Source: Acidobacteriaceae bacterium (GTDB lineage Bacteria; Acidobacteriota; Terriglobia; Terriglobales; Acidobacteriaceae). From it: DNA of 64,000 nt. This document shows positions 1 to 10,100 of this stretch, one piece after another (the first letter of the stretch is position 1; each line of letters opens with the position of its first letter). The position numbers and the translations under genes were made by a program. Under the pieces are notes generated by a model. That model did no database searches. It was not told the DNA's origin and saw only the letters and a program-made list of their open reading frames with translations. Location of the stretch: contig JAJPKO010000012.1 in NCBI GenBank assembly GCA_021323655.1, forward strand, positions 52,321 to 116,320, given 5' to 3'.

Positions 1-1439
1 TTCAGCGCTTTTGTAAAGTTGCCGCCAAATGAGGTAAAGTACCCGCTGGGTTGAAGAAAATTCACTACGTCCTGGTAGTTCGTGTCCAGTATGCTGCTCA
101 ACGTGTCTGTGTTCAGAGACAAAGTGCCGTCATTGTTCACCGTGATGCCGAGCTGCGTAATGGATGTCACCCCATTCGATAGCCCCGAAGCAAAATTCAC
201 AGCACTGCCCGTAGTTGCGTCCGTCAGGTTGCTGCTGTCCACTGCAATTGCGCCAGCTGACCCAGACGTACTGCTGCTCAGGCTCAAAGTTGAACTGCTT
301 CCCGACTGGATGATTGAGGCCGCGACGCCCAGATTGGCCGAGTTGATCGCTGCTGCCAGCCCAGCCAGGTTCGCATTGCTTCCCGTTGGAACATTCACCG
401 TCTGTGCCTGTCCTCCGCCCACGCTGATGGAAATACTGCCGGAAAGCGTGTCCGAGCTGCCGACCGAAGAACTGGTTGCAGCCGCATTGGCGGGTTGAAT
501 GTAAGCCAGCGCCGACTGAAGCGAAGACTGCAAGGTTGCCAGCGTAGGATTGCCAAACAAAGGCTCAGGATTCCCGCTTGCGTCTCTGCCCTCCTGCGCA
601 TTCAGGTCGCCGATAACTTTGTTGTAGTCCGTCACAAACGTGTTTATGGCGGACTCAACCGCCAGGTTATTGTTCGTGATCTCTACCTGGATGCTCTCGC
701 TCGGAGCCACACTCAGCAGCTGCAACGTAACGCCCTGAATGGCATTCGTTACAGTATTCGAAGAACTTGTTACAGCAACGCCGTCCACTGTAAGCTGCGC
801 ATCAGCCCCCGCCTGCGTCTGGGTGAAGCCAATCGCAGAGGAGCCATTGCTCGCGTCTACCAGACTGCTTGAGACCGATATCTGACCGCTCGCGCCACTG
901 GTCCTGCTCACCAGGGAAAGCCGCGACCCCGACGAGTCCGTGATCACATTCGCAATCACGCCATAGCTTCCTGAATTAATCGCGCTAGCCAGAGAGGCTA
1001 GCGTGTTATTGGAAGATCCTATACTGATTGTCTGTCCGTTAATGGTAAGGCTGCCGCCCAGAGTGTCGCTGGCGTGCGAAATCGTGCTGCTTACATAGGA
1101 AGAGGTCGTCGCCAGCTGCTGCACGGTGATCGTATGGCTCCCGGCAATGGCTGACGTTGACGCCGAAACCAGTTGCAGCACATTCGTATCAGAGCTCGAG
1201 CCCTGCTTCTCTGAAAGTACCCCCTGAAAGTCAGTCAGCGACAGCAGGGCCGTCGAAAGCGAACTCAAGTCCGTCCCTATGCTGGTCAGCGCAGTGTCCT
1301 GCGACTGCAATGCAGAAAGCTGGTTCTTCCACGGAGCCTCCACCGTCTGCATATTCGTCACAATCTGGTTGACCGTGGAGGTTACATCAAAGCCTTGCCC
1401 ACTCGTGGGCGACCCAAACGAAAGCCCGACTGTTCCCAT
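1..1439 (-). CDS. fliD: Flagellar hook-associated protein 2 (filament cap), 3' end cut off by window edge
   Basis: FliD caps the growing flagellar filament and guides flagellin folding outside the cell. About 479 codons are visible and the C-terminal part lies beyond the left edge. The N-terminus (MGTVGLSFGSPTSGQGFDV) and the following helical stretch QIVTNMQTVEAPWKNQLSAL are the usual FliD N-terminal domain. The middle carries two hook-IN-type repeats (LTINGQTISIG and ISISVGGGQAQTVNV), each followed by a segment of the form LASLASAIN or LAGLAAAIN. The composition is rich in Ser, Thr and Ala and has no cysteine, as expected of axial flagellar proteins. The ATG at 1439 is chosen because GAGG lies just upstream and the family N-terminus starts there. 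It sits 56 nt downstream of dsbD on the same strand. No other flagellar gene is visible. Family assignment is firm. Confidence 0.88.
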   Translation of the reverse strand, partial: MGTVGLSFGSPTSGQGFDVTSTVNQIVTNMQTVEAPWKNQLSALQSQDTALTSIGTDLSSLSTALLSLTDFQGVLSEKQGSSSDTNVLQLVSASTSAIAGSHTITVQQLATTSSYVSSTISHASDTLGGSLTINGQTISIGSSNNTLASLASAINSGSYGVIANVITDSSGSRLSLVSRTSGASGQISVSSSLVDASNGSSAIGFTQTQAGADAQLTVDGVAVTSSSNTVTNAIQGVTLQLLSVAPSESIQVEITNNNLAVESAINTFVTDYNKVIGDLNAQEGRDASGNPEPLFGNPTLATLQSSLQSALAYIQPANAAATSSSVGSSDTLSGSISISVGGGQAQTVNVPTGSNANLAGLAAAINSANLGVAASIIQSGSSSTLSLSSSTSGSAGAIAVDSSNLTDATTGSAVNFASGLSNGVTSITQLGITVNNDGTLSLNTDTLSSILDTNYQDVVNFLQPSGYFTSFGGNFTKAL

Positions 1440-1495
1440 GTCCTCGTTATCGGCTACGCGGGAGACAACTTGAATCAATGAGATGACCGGAACTG

Positions 1496-3595
1496 TTAAC
1501 GCAGCGCCTGCGCCCTCTGCTGCGCCTTGCCCAGAGCGCCAAGCACAACACCCGGCGTCAGCACTTCAGGCAGGACCTGCGGCGGGTCCTGTGGCGATGG
1601 AGAGTAAACAGCATAGGTAGGAACTCCACTCCGGCCCAGCGATTGAAGCGCCTTCGTAATTGCCTCATCGCTGTTCGTCCAATCCGCGCGCACCAGCGCA
1701 AAATTCCCCTCGCGGAACTTCTGCTGTACATCCGCCCGGTCCAGAATCACGCGCTCATTCACCTGGCAGCTCAGGCACCACTTTGCCGTGAAGTCCACAA
1801 ACACAGGCCGCCCCTCACCACGGTATTTCTCCACAATATCTGGTGCAAAAGGCTTCCAGTCCGAACTGGCCACAGCTGCAGCCGCAGGCGCCGCGCTCAG
1901 TTTCTGCGCGGAAAACAGTGACACCGCAACCGCACAGGCCAGCACAATCCCCGCCGCTACTGTGGCCGGGGCCTTCGCCGGCCAGCGCCCCAGGATCCAT
2001 CCCGCAATGGCAAGCAGCACAAAGGCGCTCAACAGACCCACAAGCGCGTTCGCCCCCGTGGTCTGCGCAAAAAGCCACACCAGCCAGATGACCGTCCCGA
2101 ATACAGGAATCGAAGTTGCCTGCTTCAGCACTTCCATCCACGCGCCTGGACGCGGCAGAACACGCGTCCACGCGGGCTGAAACGCCAGCAACAGATACGG
2201 TGCAGCCAATCCCAACGCAAGCGCCGTAAAGACAAGAAAGCTGATCAGTGCCGAGTGCGCCAGCGCATAGCCAATCGCCGCGCCCATAAACGGCGCAGTG
2301 CACGGCGTAGCCACAATCACCGCCAGCACTCCGGTAAAAAAGCTGCCCGTATGCCCGTGCTTTGCCGCCAGATCCGAACCTGCGCTCGTCAGCGAAAGGC
2401 CGATCTCAAACATTCCGGCAAGCGAAAGCCCCAGGAAGAAGAGCAACAAGGCCATGACCGCCACAAACCCCGGCGACTGGAACTGGAATCCCCATCCCAG
2501 CCCGCGCCCGCCTGCTCGCAGCAGCAACAGCAGCCCCACCACAACCCAGAACGAAACCAGAATGCCCAGCGTGTACACAAGCCCGTGTGCGCGTAGCTTC
2601 CGCCGCTCCTGCTGCGAAGAGTTGAGCAACGACAGCCCTTTGATAAAAAGGACTGGAAAGACGCATGGCATCAGGTTCAGAATGATTCCGCCAGCAAACG
2701 CAAGCGCCAGCACCTGCACCAGGGCCGCACCACCGTCGTCTCTTGTTGCCGGTTGCACCGGAAGCGCGCCTTCCGCCGCCCGCACTTCAAATGCCCGTCT
2801 ATCTGCCAGCACAACAAGGCCGTGCAGAACACCCGGCGCCTTCTGCAGGTTCTCGTCCTTCCTGATATCAATCCTCACCCCGTTCTTCAGCGGAGTCACA
2901 ACCTGCGGCGCAGCATTCGCAATCTCGTTCTGGTCAAAAGGGAAGAACTGCGCCGTCGCCTCACGGTTCCCGGTCAGAACAGTCAGCGAAAATCCAGCCG
3001 CTGTCGGTACAAACTTCGACTGCATTCCTGGCGGAAGCGGCTTGGGCAGTGTATCTTTCAACCGCGCAATCAGCTGCTTGTCCGCATCCACAAATGACGG
3101 CGAAATCGGCGGTGCAGACATTGCTTTGCGCTCCACATCCAGCTGTGCTTTGCCCGGGATGCACACCTCGCGGCAAACCAGCCAGTCAACCTTCGCGTTC
3201 AGAACAGCCTTGCCATTTGCCGGCGGCCTGAAGTCCGGCCCAACATGCATCGGTATGGGAAAGAGCACTTCGTTCTCATACCCGAAATCCATGAGCGGCC
3301 CAAGCGGCAGACGCTTCGGTGCAGGAAATTGCATCGCATCCGCGCTCACACCCTTCGGCAAGGTCCATTGCATGCGTGGCGGCTCGCCCGAGTCTCCGGC
3401 ATTGGTCCAGTAAACATGCCATCCCGGCTCCAGCTTGAAGTAAAGGCCCGCCGTGAAGTCTTGTTGCGGATAAATCTCCGCCGGAGGCACAACCAGTTGC
3501 ACATTCAGGTGAGGAGCATTCGCGCTCGAAGCAGACCATCCGGTTGCCGCCGTCAGCAGCACCAGCCAGAGCAGAAATAAGTTTCTCGAGCGCAT
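1496..3595 (-). CDS. dsbD: DsbD-type thiol:disulfide interchange protein (periplasmic reductant conductor)
   Basis: DsbD passes electrons from cytoplasmic thioredoxin across the inner membrane to periplasmic thiols, for example for cytochrome c maturation or disulfide isomerisation. The three modules are in the usual order. A signal peptide (MRSRNLFLLWLVLLTAATG) is followed by an alpha domain with CREVC near residue 140. The membrane domain, about residues 300-560, has the paired cysteine motifs LMPCVFP (near 308) and ATPCTAPF (near 430). A C-terminal thioredoxin-like domain carries WCLSC near 607. At about 699 residues it is slightly longer than the E. coli protein. The ORF is open to 3625, but the ATG at 3595 begins the signal peptide directly and has AAAGG seven bases upstream. 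A ccmE gene about 40 kb away is consistent with a need for periplasmic reductant. Confidence 0.9.
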   Translation of the reverse strand: MRSRNLFLLWLVLLTAATGWSASSANAPHLNVQLVVPPAEIYPQQDFTAGLYFKLEPGWHVYWTNAGDSGEPPRMQWTLPKGVSADAMQFPAPKRLPLGPLMDFGYENEVLFPIPMHVGPDFRPPANGKAVLNAKVDWLVCREVCIPGKAQLDVERKAMSAPPISPSFVDADKQLIARLKDTLPKPLPPGMQSKFVPTAAGFSLTVLTGNREATAQFFPFDQNEIANAAPQVVTPLKNGVRIDIRKDENLQKAPGVLHGLVVLADRRAFEVRAAEGALPVQPATRDDGGAALVQVLALAFAGGIILNLMPCVFPVLFIKGLSLLNSSQQERRKLRAHGLVYTLGILVSFWVVVGLLLLLRAGGRGLGWGFQFQSPGFVAVMALLLFFLGLSLAGMFEIGLSLTSAGSDLAAKHGHTGSFFTGVLAVIVATPCTAPFMGAAIGYALAHSALISFLVFTALALGLAAPYLLLAFQPAWTRVLPRPGAWMEVLKQATSIPVFGTVIWLVWLFAQTTGANALVGLLSAFVLLAIAGWILGRWPAKAPATVAAGIVLACAVAVSLFSAQKLSAAPAAAAVASSDWKPFAPDIVEKYRGEGRPVFVDFTAKWCLSCQVNERVILDRADVQQKFREGNFALVRADWTNSDEAITKALQSLGRSGVPTYAVYSPSPQDPPQVLPEVLTPGVVLGALGKAQQRAQALR

Positions 3596-3654
3596 CTCTA
3601 TGCCTTTCATTGTAGGACGAAGCACCCACCATCTTGGTTACAACAGGCCATGGT

Positions 3655-4071
3655 TCACTCCCAGCCCGCCGCCATGCGCTCCTTCAAAATGCATCGGTCC
3701 ATCACCACCTTGATGCCTGCATTTTCCGCCATCTCCGCGGCTTCGTCGTGGACCACTCCTTCCTGCAGCCACAAATATGGAATTCCCAGACGAATTGTCT
3801 CCTTCACCACCTCAGGAACAAACTCCGGCGCGCGAAAGACATTCACCAGATCAATCTTTCCCGCCCCTTCAGCAGCTGCCTCGATCGTGGGATACGCCCG
3901 CTCCCCCAAAGAGCTCTCAATCAGTGGATTCACAGGAATAATGCGATATCCGCGGCCCTGCATAAAGCGCGATACACCATAACTGGCCCTCCCTTCTTTA
4001 TCGGAAAGACCAACCACAGCAATCGTCTCTGTTTCATCCAGGATTTCGCGAATCACAGAAGGTTCATTCAT
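3655..4071 (-). CDS. CoA-binding domain protein (YccU-like)
   Basis: A small cytoplasmic Rossmann-fold protein of the CoA-binding family, related to the N-terminal part of succinyl-CoA ligase alpha; its physiological role is not established. The nucleotide-binding beginning is TIAVVGLSDKEGRASYGV, followed by GYRIIPVNP, PYLWLQEGV and a closing VVMDRCILKE, all typical of this group. The frame stays open to 4209, but the ATG at 4071 (MNEPSVIREIL) gives 138 residues, the normal family length, and matches the usual N-terminus. A purine-rich AGAGGGA abuts that ATG closely, so start support is moderate. It lies 59 nt upstream of dsbD on the same strand and could be co-transcribed. Confidence 0.8.
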   Translation of the reverse strand: MNEPSVIREILDETETIAVVGLSDKEGRASYGVSRFMQGRGYRIIPVNPLIESSLGERAYPTIEAAAEGAGKIDLVNVFRAPEFVPEVVKETIRLGIPYLWLQEGVVHDEAAEMAENAGIKVVMDRCILKERMAAGWE

Positions 4072-4301
4072 TCCCTCTATTATCGCGGAAAGTCCCGCAA
4101 GCACGCTCCCCATGCCTCTGTGCATATACTTTTTGACAAAGCCGTACGCCTTCCCTATCCTCCAGACAATATGGGCCTCACTTGCCATCCGGTACAAGAT
4201 CCTCGTCATGGCTACAACTCGTGTTGCCTGTAATCCTTCCCATTACCACCAGAGCAAAATCACCTGATTGGCCTGACCCCTAAAGGAGATCCGTTTCATC
4301 C

Positions 4302-5759
4302 ATGCCAGAAATTTCTGAAAGCCGTCGCGCCTTCCTGAAAAGCTCCGTAGCCGCAGCCGTTGCAGCCGCCGCCCCCGCAAGCATGACTGCTGAACAGAAC
4401 ACCTCCGCACCCAAACCAGCACGCAAACCGAACATCATCTATTACGTTGCCGACCAGATGCGTTGGGACTTCCTCGGCTCGCAGGGCGAAAATCCGACCA
4501 CCCTCACGCCCAACCTGGATGCCATCTCCGCGCGCGGCACCCGGTTCGCCACCGCTGTTACCAACCAGCCCGTGTGCTCGCCCTCTCGTTCCGTCATGCT
4601 GACAGGCCGGTACGCAACAGAAACCGGCGTCTGGAGCAACGCCCGCGCCATTGATTCTTCTCTTCCCACGCTCGCCTCCGTGCTGCGCCAAAACGGATAC
4701 ACCGCCAACTTCATCGGCAAATGGCACCTGGCCCCCGGCACTGCGGAAGAAGGCGGTGGACACGGACAAGTCAAGCCCGAATTCCGCGCCGGCTTCCTCG
4801 ATTACTGGGAAGGCGCAAATGAATACGAATGGACCACGCATCCCTATGAAGGAACCATCTGGGACGGCGATGGAAATCCCATCACCTTCAAAAATCAATA
4901 CCGCGTAGATTTCCTCACCGATCGCGTCGTCAAATTCCTGCAAAAGGACCACGACAAGCCATTCCTGCTCTTCGTTTCCCAACTCGAACCGCACTTCCAG
5001 AACGACGTAAAGCACTTTGTCGGCCCTAATGGCTCAAAGGACAAATTCGCAAACCCATTCGTTCCTCACGATCTGAGCGGCAAGCTCGGCGACTGGCAGG
5101 GCGAGCTGCCCGACTATTACGGCTGCATTGCCGCTATTGACCAGTCAGTCGGACGCATTCTGAAGACCCTCGAAGAACAGGGCCAGCTTGAAAACACCAT
5201 CTTCATGTTTTCCAGCGACCACGGCTGCCACTTCAAAACTCGAAACCTCGAATACAAACGCAGCCCGCACAATGCCTCCATCCGCATTCCTCTCATCGCC
5301 CAGGGCCCTGGCTTTGACAATGCCGCTACCGTGCATGAAGTGGTCGGCAACATCCACATCACGCCCACCCTCCTCGATGCAGCAGGCGTCCCCATTCCCC
5401 AAAGCATGAAAGGCAAAAGCCTGCTGCCTCTGGCGCAAAATGCATCCTCGCGCAAACAATGGAAAAACTGCGAACTCATCCAGATCAGCGAAGCCATGAC
5501 CGCACGCGCCCTTCGCACAAAAGACTGGACCTATAGCGTCTTGGACCCATCTGCCGACGTAAGAACAGACAAGTTCGGGAAAAAGTACCAGGACTACCTG
5601 CTCTACGATCAGCGCGCCGATCCGTATGAATCAGTGAATCTCATCTGGCGTCCTGAACACAAAGAAACCGTGAACAAGCTTCGCACTCAGTTGCAGGAAG
5701 AAATGAAATACGCCGACGAACCCGAAGCAGAATTTGTCCCCTCCCGCCTTTTTTATTAA
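4302..5759 (+). CDS. Sulfatase, Tat-exported (arylsulfatase/choline-sulfatase type)
   Basis: A type I sulfatase of the alkaline-phosphatase superfamily, 485 residues. The active-site signature CSPSRSVMLTGRY begins near residue 92; its cysteine is normally converted to formylglycine. Metal ligands include the DQMRWD region (residues about 50-56) and FSSDHG near residue 305. The N-terminus has a twin-arginine signal (SRRAFLKSSVAAAVAAAA), so the folded enzyme should be exported to the periplasm. The substrate is not evident; a sulfated glycan or small sulfate ester is likely. AAAGGAG lies about 14 nt before the ATG. No dedicated formylglycine-generating enzyme or anaerobic maturase is in the window, so maturation would have to come from elsewhere. 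It converges on the ArsB-like gene 18 nt away. Confidence 0.88.
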   Translation: MPEISESRRAFLKSSVAAAVAAAAPASMTAEQNTSAPKPARKPNIIYYVADQMRWDFLGSQGENPTTLTPNLDAISARGTRFATAVTNQPVCSPSRSVMLTGRYATETGVWSNARAIDSSLPTLASVLRQNGYTANFIGKWHLAPGTAEEGGGHGQVKPEFRAGFLDYWEGANEYEWTTHPYEGTIWDGDGNPITFKNQYRVDFLTDRVVKFLQKDHDKPFLLFVSQLEPHFQNDVKHFVGPNGSKDKFANPFVPHDLSGKLGDWQGELPDYYGCIAAIDQSVGRILKTLEEQGQLENTIFMFSSDHGCHFKTRNLEYKRSPHNASIRIPLIAQGPGFDNAATVHEVVGNIHITPTLLDAAGVPIPQSMKGKSLLPLAQNASSRKQWKNCELIQISEAMTARALRTKDWTYSVLDPSADVRTDKFGKKYQDYLLYDQRADPYESVNLIWRPEHKETVNKLRTQLQEEMKYADEPEAEFVPSRLFY

Positions 5760-5777
5760 AGACAGAGGGCGATCCAT

Positions 5778-7034
5778 CTACGCGTGCAAAACCAGCACCG
5801 ACAACACCAAAGAGACCGGCATGACCACCATGCCGGTCTTCAGAAACTCCCACGCCGTAATCTCTGCATCATCGCGTCGTAAAACAATCAGCCAGAGAAT
5901 CGTCGCCAGAGACCCGGTCACCGACAGATTTGGCCCCAGATCAACTCCAAGCAGAGCAGCGTGTGACAACCCGCTCGCACTATGCACCCGCTGCAACGCT
6001 CCGCCAACCGCAAGCCCCACCGGAAGATTGTTCATAATGTTCGAAACAAGAGCAATCGCCCCTGCCGAGATGAATCTCCCATACCCGTCCGGCACATGAG
6101 ACAGCCACGCAAGGCCCGACTGCATCAGTCGCAACATTCCCGCGCGGTTCAGCGCCGCAACAATCATGAACAGGCCAGCCACCAAAGGAAGAACACTCCA
6201 TGAGACGACCTTCCCTACAGTCTTCAATGCCCCGCGGTTGCGAAAGGAAATAAGCACCAGCGCAAACACACCGGTCACACAGGTCGGCAGCCCTAGTTGC
6301 AGACCCATCCCGGAGCAAACAAGAAGCACCACCGCGGCAACACAAATTCCCAGCAGCGCCAGCCGCCCCTCCGCCGTAAGCGCCGCTCCCTCCGCAATGG
6401 AGTTCATCTGCCCCTGAAGTGCCTTCCGCGAGAGCAGCCACAGGCAGACGAATGTGCTTGCAATCGAAAGCACGGATGGCAGCAGAAAAATGTGCAACCA
6501 GGGTCCAAGCGCTGGCAGACTTCTCCCAAAAACAACCAGGTTCGCCGGGTTGGCAATTGGAAGCACAAAGCTCGCCGCATTCGCAATCATTGCGCAGGCC
6601 AGCAGATAAGGCTTCAATTCCACCCTCGCGCGCCGTACAGCCGTCAGCACCGCCGGAGTAAGTACAACCGCAGTCGCATCGTTAGATAGAAAGACCGTCA
6701 CCGCGGTCCCTGCTCCATAAATCAGCAGAAACAACCGCCTCGGCGAGCCGCCGGAATTCCTCACCGCAAGATCGGCCACCCAGTCAAACACACCCTCGTG
6801 CCGGGCCAACTCAGCCAGAATCATCATGCCTGTCAGGAACAGATACACGTCCAGGCCTTCATAAATAGCATGCGCTGCATCAGACAGCGGCAGCAACCGC
6901 GCCAGCACGAGCGCAAGTGCGCCCAGGCAAATCCATATGTACTCGGCAATGCCTTTCGGCCGGAACAGCATCAACAGAATGCTAGCCAGCGAAATGACCC
7001 AGATAAGGATGTCAGTCCAGTGAGAAAAGTGCAT
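5778..7034 (-). CDS. arsB: ArsB/SLC13-type anion permease
   Basis: An integral inner-membrane protein of 418 residues with about ten to twelve hydrophobic segments, belonging to the ArsB/NhaD-like ion transporter superfamily. It resembles arsenite efflux permeases in DVYLFLTGMMILAELAR near residues 62-78, FLSNDATAVVLTPAVL near 112-128, and FVLPIANPANLVVFG near 155-170. The second half repeats the pattern with NIMNNLPVGL. In ArsB proteins these NDATAVVLTP and NPANLV motifs line the permeation path. No arsR, arsC or arsA is nearby, so arsenite is inferred from family resemblance and another anion is possible. It is separated from the upstream Oar-like gene by a terminator at 7091-7131. The last codons contain a perfect hairpin (5813-5839). 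Confidence 0.75.
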   Translation of the reverse strand: MHFSHWTDILIWVISLASILLMLFRPKGIAEYIWICLGALALVLARLLPLSDAAHAIYEGLDVYLFLTGMMILAELARHEGVFDWVADLAVRNSGGSPRRLFLLIYGAGTAVTVFLSNDATAVVLTPAVLTAVRRARVELKPYLLACAMIANAASFVLPIANPANLVVFGRSLPALGPWLHIFLLPSVLSIASTFVCLWLLSRKALQGQMNSIAEGAALTAEGRLALLGICVAAVVLLVCSGMGLQLGLPTCVTGVFALVLISFRNRGALKTVGKVVSWSVLPLVAGLFMIVAALNRAGMLRLMQSGLAWLSHVPDGYGRFISAGAIALVSNIMNNLPVGLAVGGALQRVHSASGLSHAALLGVDLGPNLSVTGSLATILWLIVLRRDDAEITAWEFLKTGMVVMPVSLVLSVLVLHA

Positions 7035-7090
7035 CCGGCTTTCTGGATTGTCTTACACATCCACATCGAACAGCAACGGATGTACCAGAC

Positions 7091-7131
7091 AAAACAGGCG
7101 AAGTGGCAGCACAAAAGCCGTCCACTTCGCC
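7091..7131 (-). terminator. Rho-independent terminator after Oar-like gene 1
   Basis: On the minus strand a perfect 10-bp stem (arms GGCGAAGTGG at 7097-7106 and CCACTTCGCC at 7122-7131, 15-nt loop) is followed by TGTTTTGTC. It begins 23 nt after the stop codon of the Oar-like gene and precedes arsB, so the permease probably has its own promoter or depends on read-through. Confidence 0.7.
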
Positions 7132-7153
7132 GACAGTTACGGGAGTAAGAAAG

Positions 7154-10100
7154 TCAGAAAGTATACTTCAGCGACAATTCCACAATGCGGTTATAACCCG
7201 CACCTGAATACGCCGACTTCTGGTCCATCACGCCCCACAATGAAGTTGAGGTAAGCCCCAGAGTGCTTGCATCCGTCAAGAACGTATGTCCCCGGTCCGG
7301 CGTGTTGTACTTCAGTGTCAGCAGATTGTTGCCGCTGAAACCCCACAGCGGATGGTTCATGAAGTTAAACGCCGAGGCACGGAACTGCACCTTCTGACGC
7401 TCAGTAATACTGAACGTCTTATACAGACTCAGGTCTGAATCCGTATACCACGGTCCATTGAAGTAAGGATGGAATTGCCTTACTCCCTGCTGCCCGATCT
7501 GTGGCGCGCTGAAGCAGGAGAGATTCAGCAGCTGATGCGACCTCAGATTGCTGCGCGGATCGCACGTGGCAATCGGCAGAATCGAATTTGCATCGGTTCC
7601 AAACCACGTCTTCGAAGTGAGCTGTTCCGTGTTCCCATTGGCATCTTTGCCATAAATGGTCAGGCCCAGGTTTTGTGAAGAATTCGACTGCAGGTTCGCA
7701 CCTGACTGAAAGGTATTTATGCCGGAAACCGTCCATCCATTGGCAACGCCCCTCAGCAGAAAGAAGCCACCGCGATACAAACTGCCCACGTCATAGGCCC
7801 AGGAGGCGTTAAAGACCTGCGGGCGGTCAATGGCCACAATACCGTAATTTCCATGCACGTGAAAGGCGTCCAGCGTACTGTTCACAATTCCCAGCGTCTT
7901 TGACCACGTGTAGTTGAAGTCAAACGAAAGCCGCCCCGTCTGCTTGAGCCACGCAATCTGCAGCCCATTGTAGTTGGAGTAGCCCGTATGCTCATGCACC
8001 GTCAACTGGTTCGTGCCATACCCATAGCATTTACCCGTGGCAGTGCAGCCCGAGTAAGGCAGATAGTCCGCAATGTTATAGCTGCCCGTGTTGTCCGGAT
8101 CAGCAGGCGCTGCCGCTCCACTCACCGGGTCTGCCTTGAACAAACCGCCCAGCGGCACTTTGTTCAGGTTTGAGAATTCCGAACCGCCAATGCCTGAACC
8201 ATCGCTCTGGCCGCCCATCAGCAGATAATTTGATCTGTTCCCCACATATGCCATTTCCAGCATGGTCTTCCATGGCAACTGCTGGTCCCAAGTCAGGTTC
8301 CATGAATAAGTCAGCGGCACCCGGTGGTCGTTATAGTCCATCGCCGTCACGCTCCCGGCTGGCACCGCATTCCTCGATGGAGTCTGCAACGCAATCTGTG
8401 AAAGCGTAATGGCCTGCCCACTCGGCGAATTGTAGGTCTGCATGTTCTGCGCAGTGCTCAACGCGCTGGCTGCGGCAGGCTCGTCATTCCAGCGGTACTC
8501 CCCCCATCCGCCGCGAATCACCGTGTTTCCATTGCCGCTGAAATCATACGCAAAGCCAAAACGCGGCTCCACATAGGCCCAGTCCACAGGCGACCCGGCA
8601 TTGCGAATGCTCTTGTCTATCCCATGCCAACGGATGCCCGGATACTCTGCAGCCATCCCTCCAGCAGCCTGGTTCGCAGCAATGTCTTGCTGATACAGCT
8701 GCGGCAGCCAAACGGCAAGCCCTGTGCCGGAGCGGTCATACCAGCGGCCAATATGGTCAAAGCGCACACCCAGGTTCAGGTTCAGTCTGGAATTCACGTG
8801 CCAGTTGTCCATGATGTACCCGGCCGTCGTGCGATACGCCATGTCCTGCACAGGAAGATAATTGTTCTGTGTAAAGGCGCTGGCAACTCCCATTACCAGG
8901 TTTGCTGTCGGGTTCGATGAGCCAATCTTTGTACCCGCAGGCACCTGCGACCCGGCTACCTGGTTCGATTCCGGCGCGCTGCCAAATGAGAGTGCGCCAT
9001 TGGGATAGGCCCACACACCTTGTCGGTTTCCCACCAGCTCAGTAAACGCACCCAGCTTGAACGTATGCGAGCGCCACACCTTCGTCACGTTGTCTGAAAA
9101 TGAAGGGATCGCCTTACGTTCCGGATAGCTCCCGGTCGGTCCAAAGAATGCTGGTTGGGAAATGTCCGGGAAGGTCTGCGCCCCCGCGCTGTTCAGAGAA
9201 GGCGCAACCAGCGATGCCGTGTTATAAACCGTCGCATATGGGTATCCAAGGGCCGATTTATAAATCGCGCTCAGCTTTGTCGGATTGAAAGGACTGTCGC
9301 TCCATCCCCACCCAAAAACAAATTCATTGGTAAGAGTAGGAGAAAGAATGTTGACCAGGTTTGCCGTCACCACACGCGAAGTTGTGGGACCTTCAATATT
9401 TCCTCCAGGGTAAGGAATCGCATTGGAAGGTGTCCACCATACGTGTCCCGGAGTAATAAATGTGGTGTGTCCCTGCTGATATGTCGCAAATAATTTTGCA
9501 CTGTCGCTCAGGTTGTAGTCCACACGCGCGCGGAACACATAGCCGTTCTGCTGGTTCGTGATCGGCTGCACGTAGTTGTATCCGCCAGGTGTGGTTGCCG
9601 GGCTCGCATTCGGCTGAGGGAACATCTTCATCAGCGCCGCCGAGCCCGGATCCAGATACTTCTGAGGAATCACTCCTCCTGTAATTGGTGTGCCATCCGG
9701 TGCCGTCGCATTGCTCAGATCGTTGCACCAATTGTTTGCATTCGGGCTGAACCCATTCGGGCACAGCGCGGCATTGCCATCACCGCTGGGTGTGAAATTT
9801 CCTGCCATCATTCCAGCGCTCGGAATATACGACTCAAACGGCTGCGCAGCAGGCAGTGTCTGCTTGTAATACTCGTAGCCGGCCCAGAAAAGCAGCTTGT
9901 TGTTCCTGTTAAAGTCCAGCCCCGGTATCTTCACCGGACCGCCAATGTTGCCGCCTGGATAGTAATACTGCCCATCCTGACGCTTGATGTTGGCGTTGTT
10001 GTTCAGCCATGTGTTCGCATTCAGCGTCTGGTTCCGCGCATAAAAGTAGCCCTCGCCGTGATACTGCGATCCGCCCGACTTGCTGATGACGTTGATCACC

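Noticed and set aside
2298..3413. 371-codon plus-strand ORF opposite dsbD
   Set aside because: It is the antisense shadow of the confidently assigned DsbD; composition is Ser/Pro/Arg rich with no domain, and there is no ribosome site.
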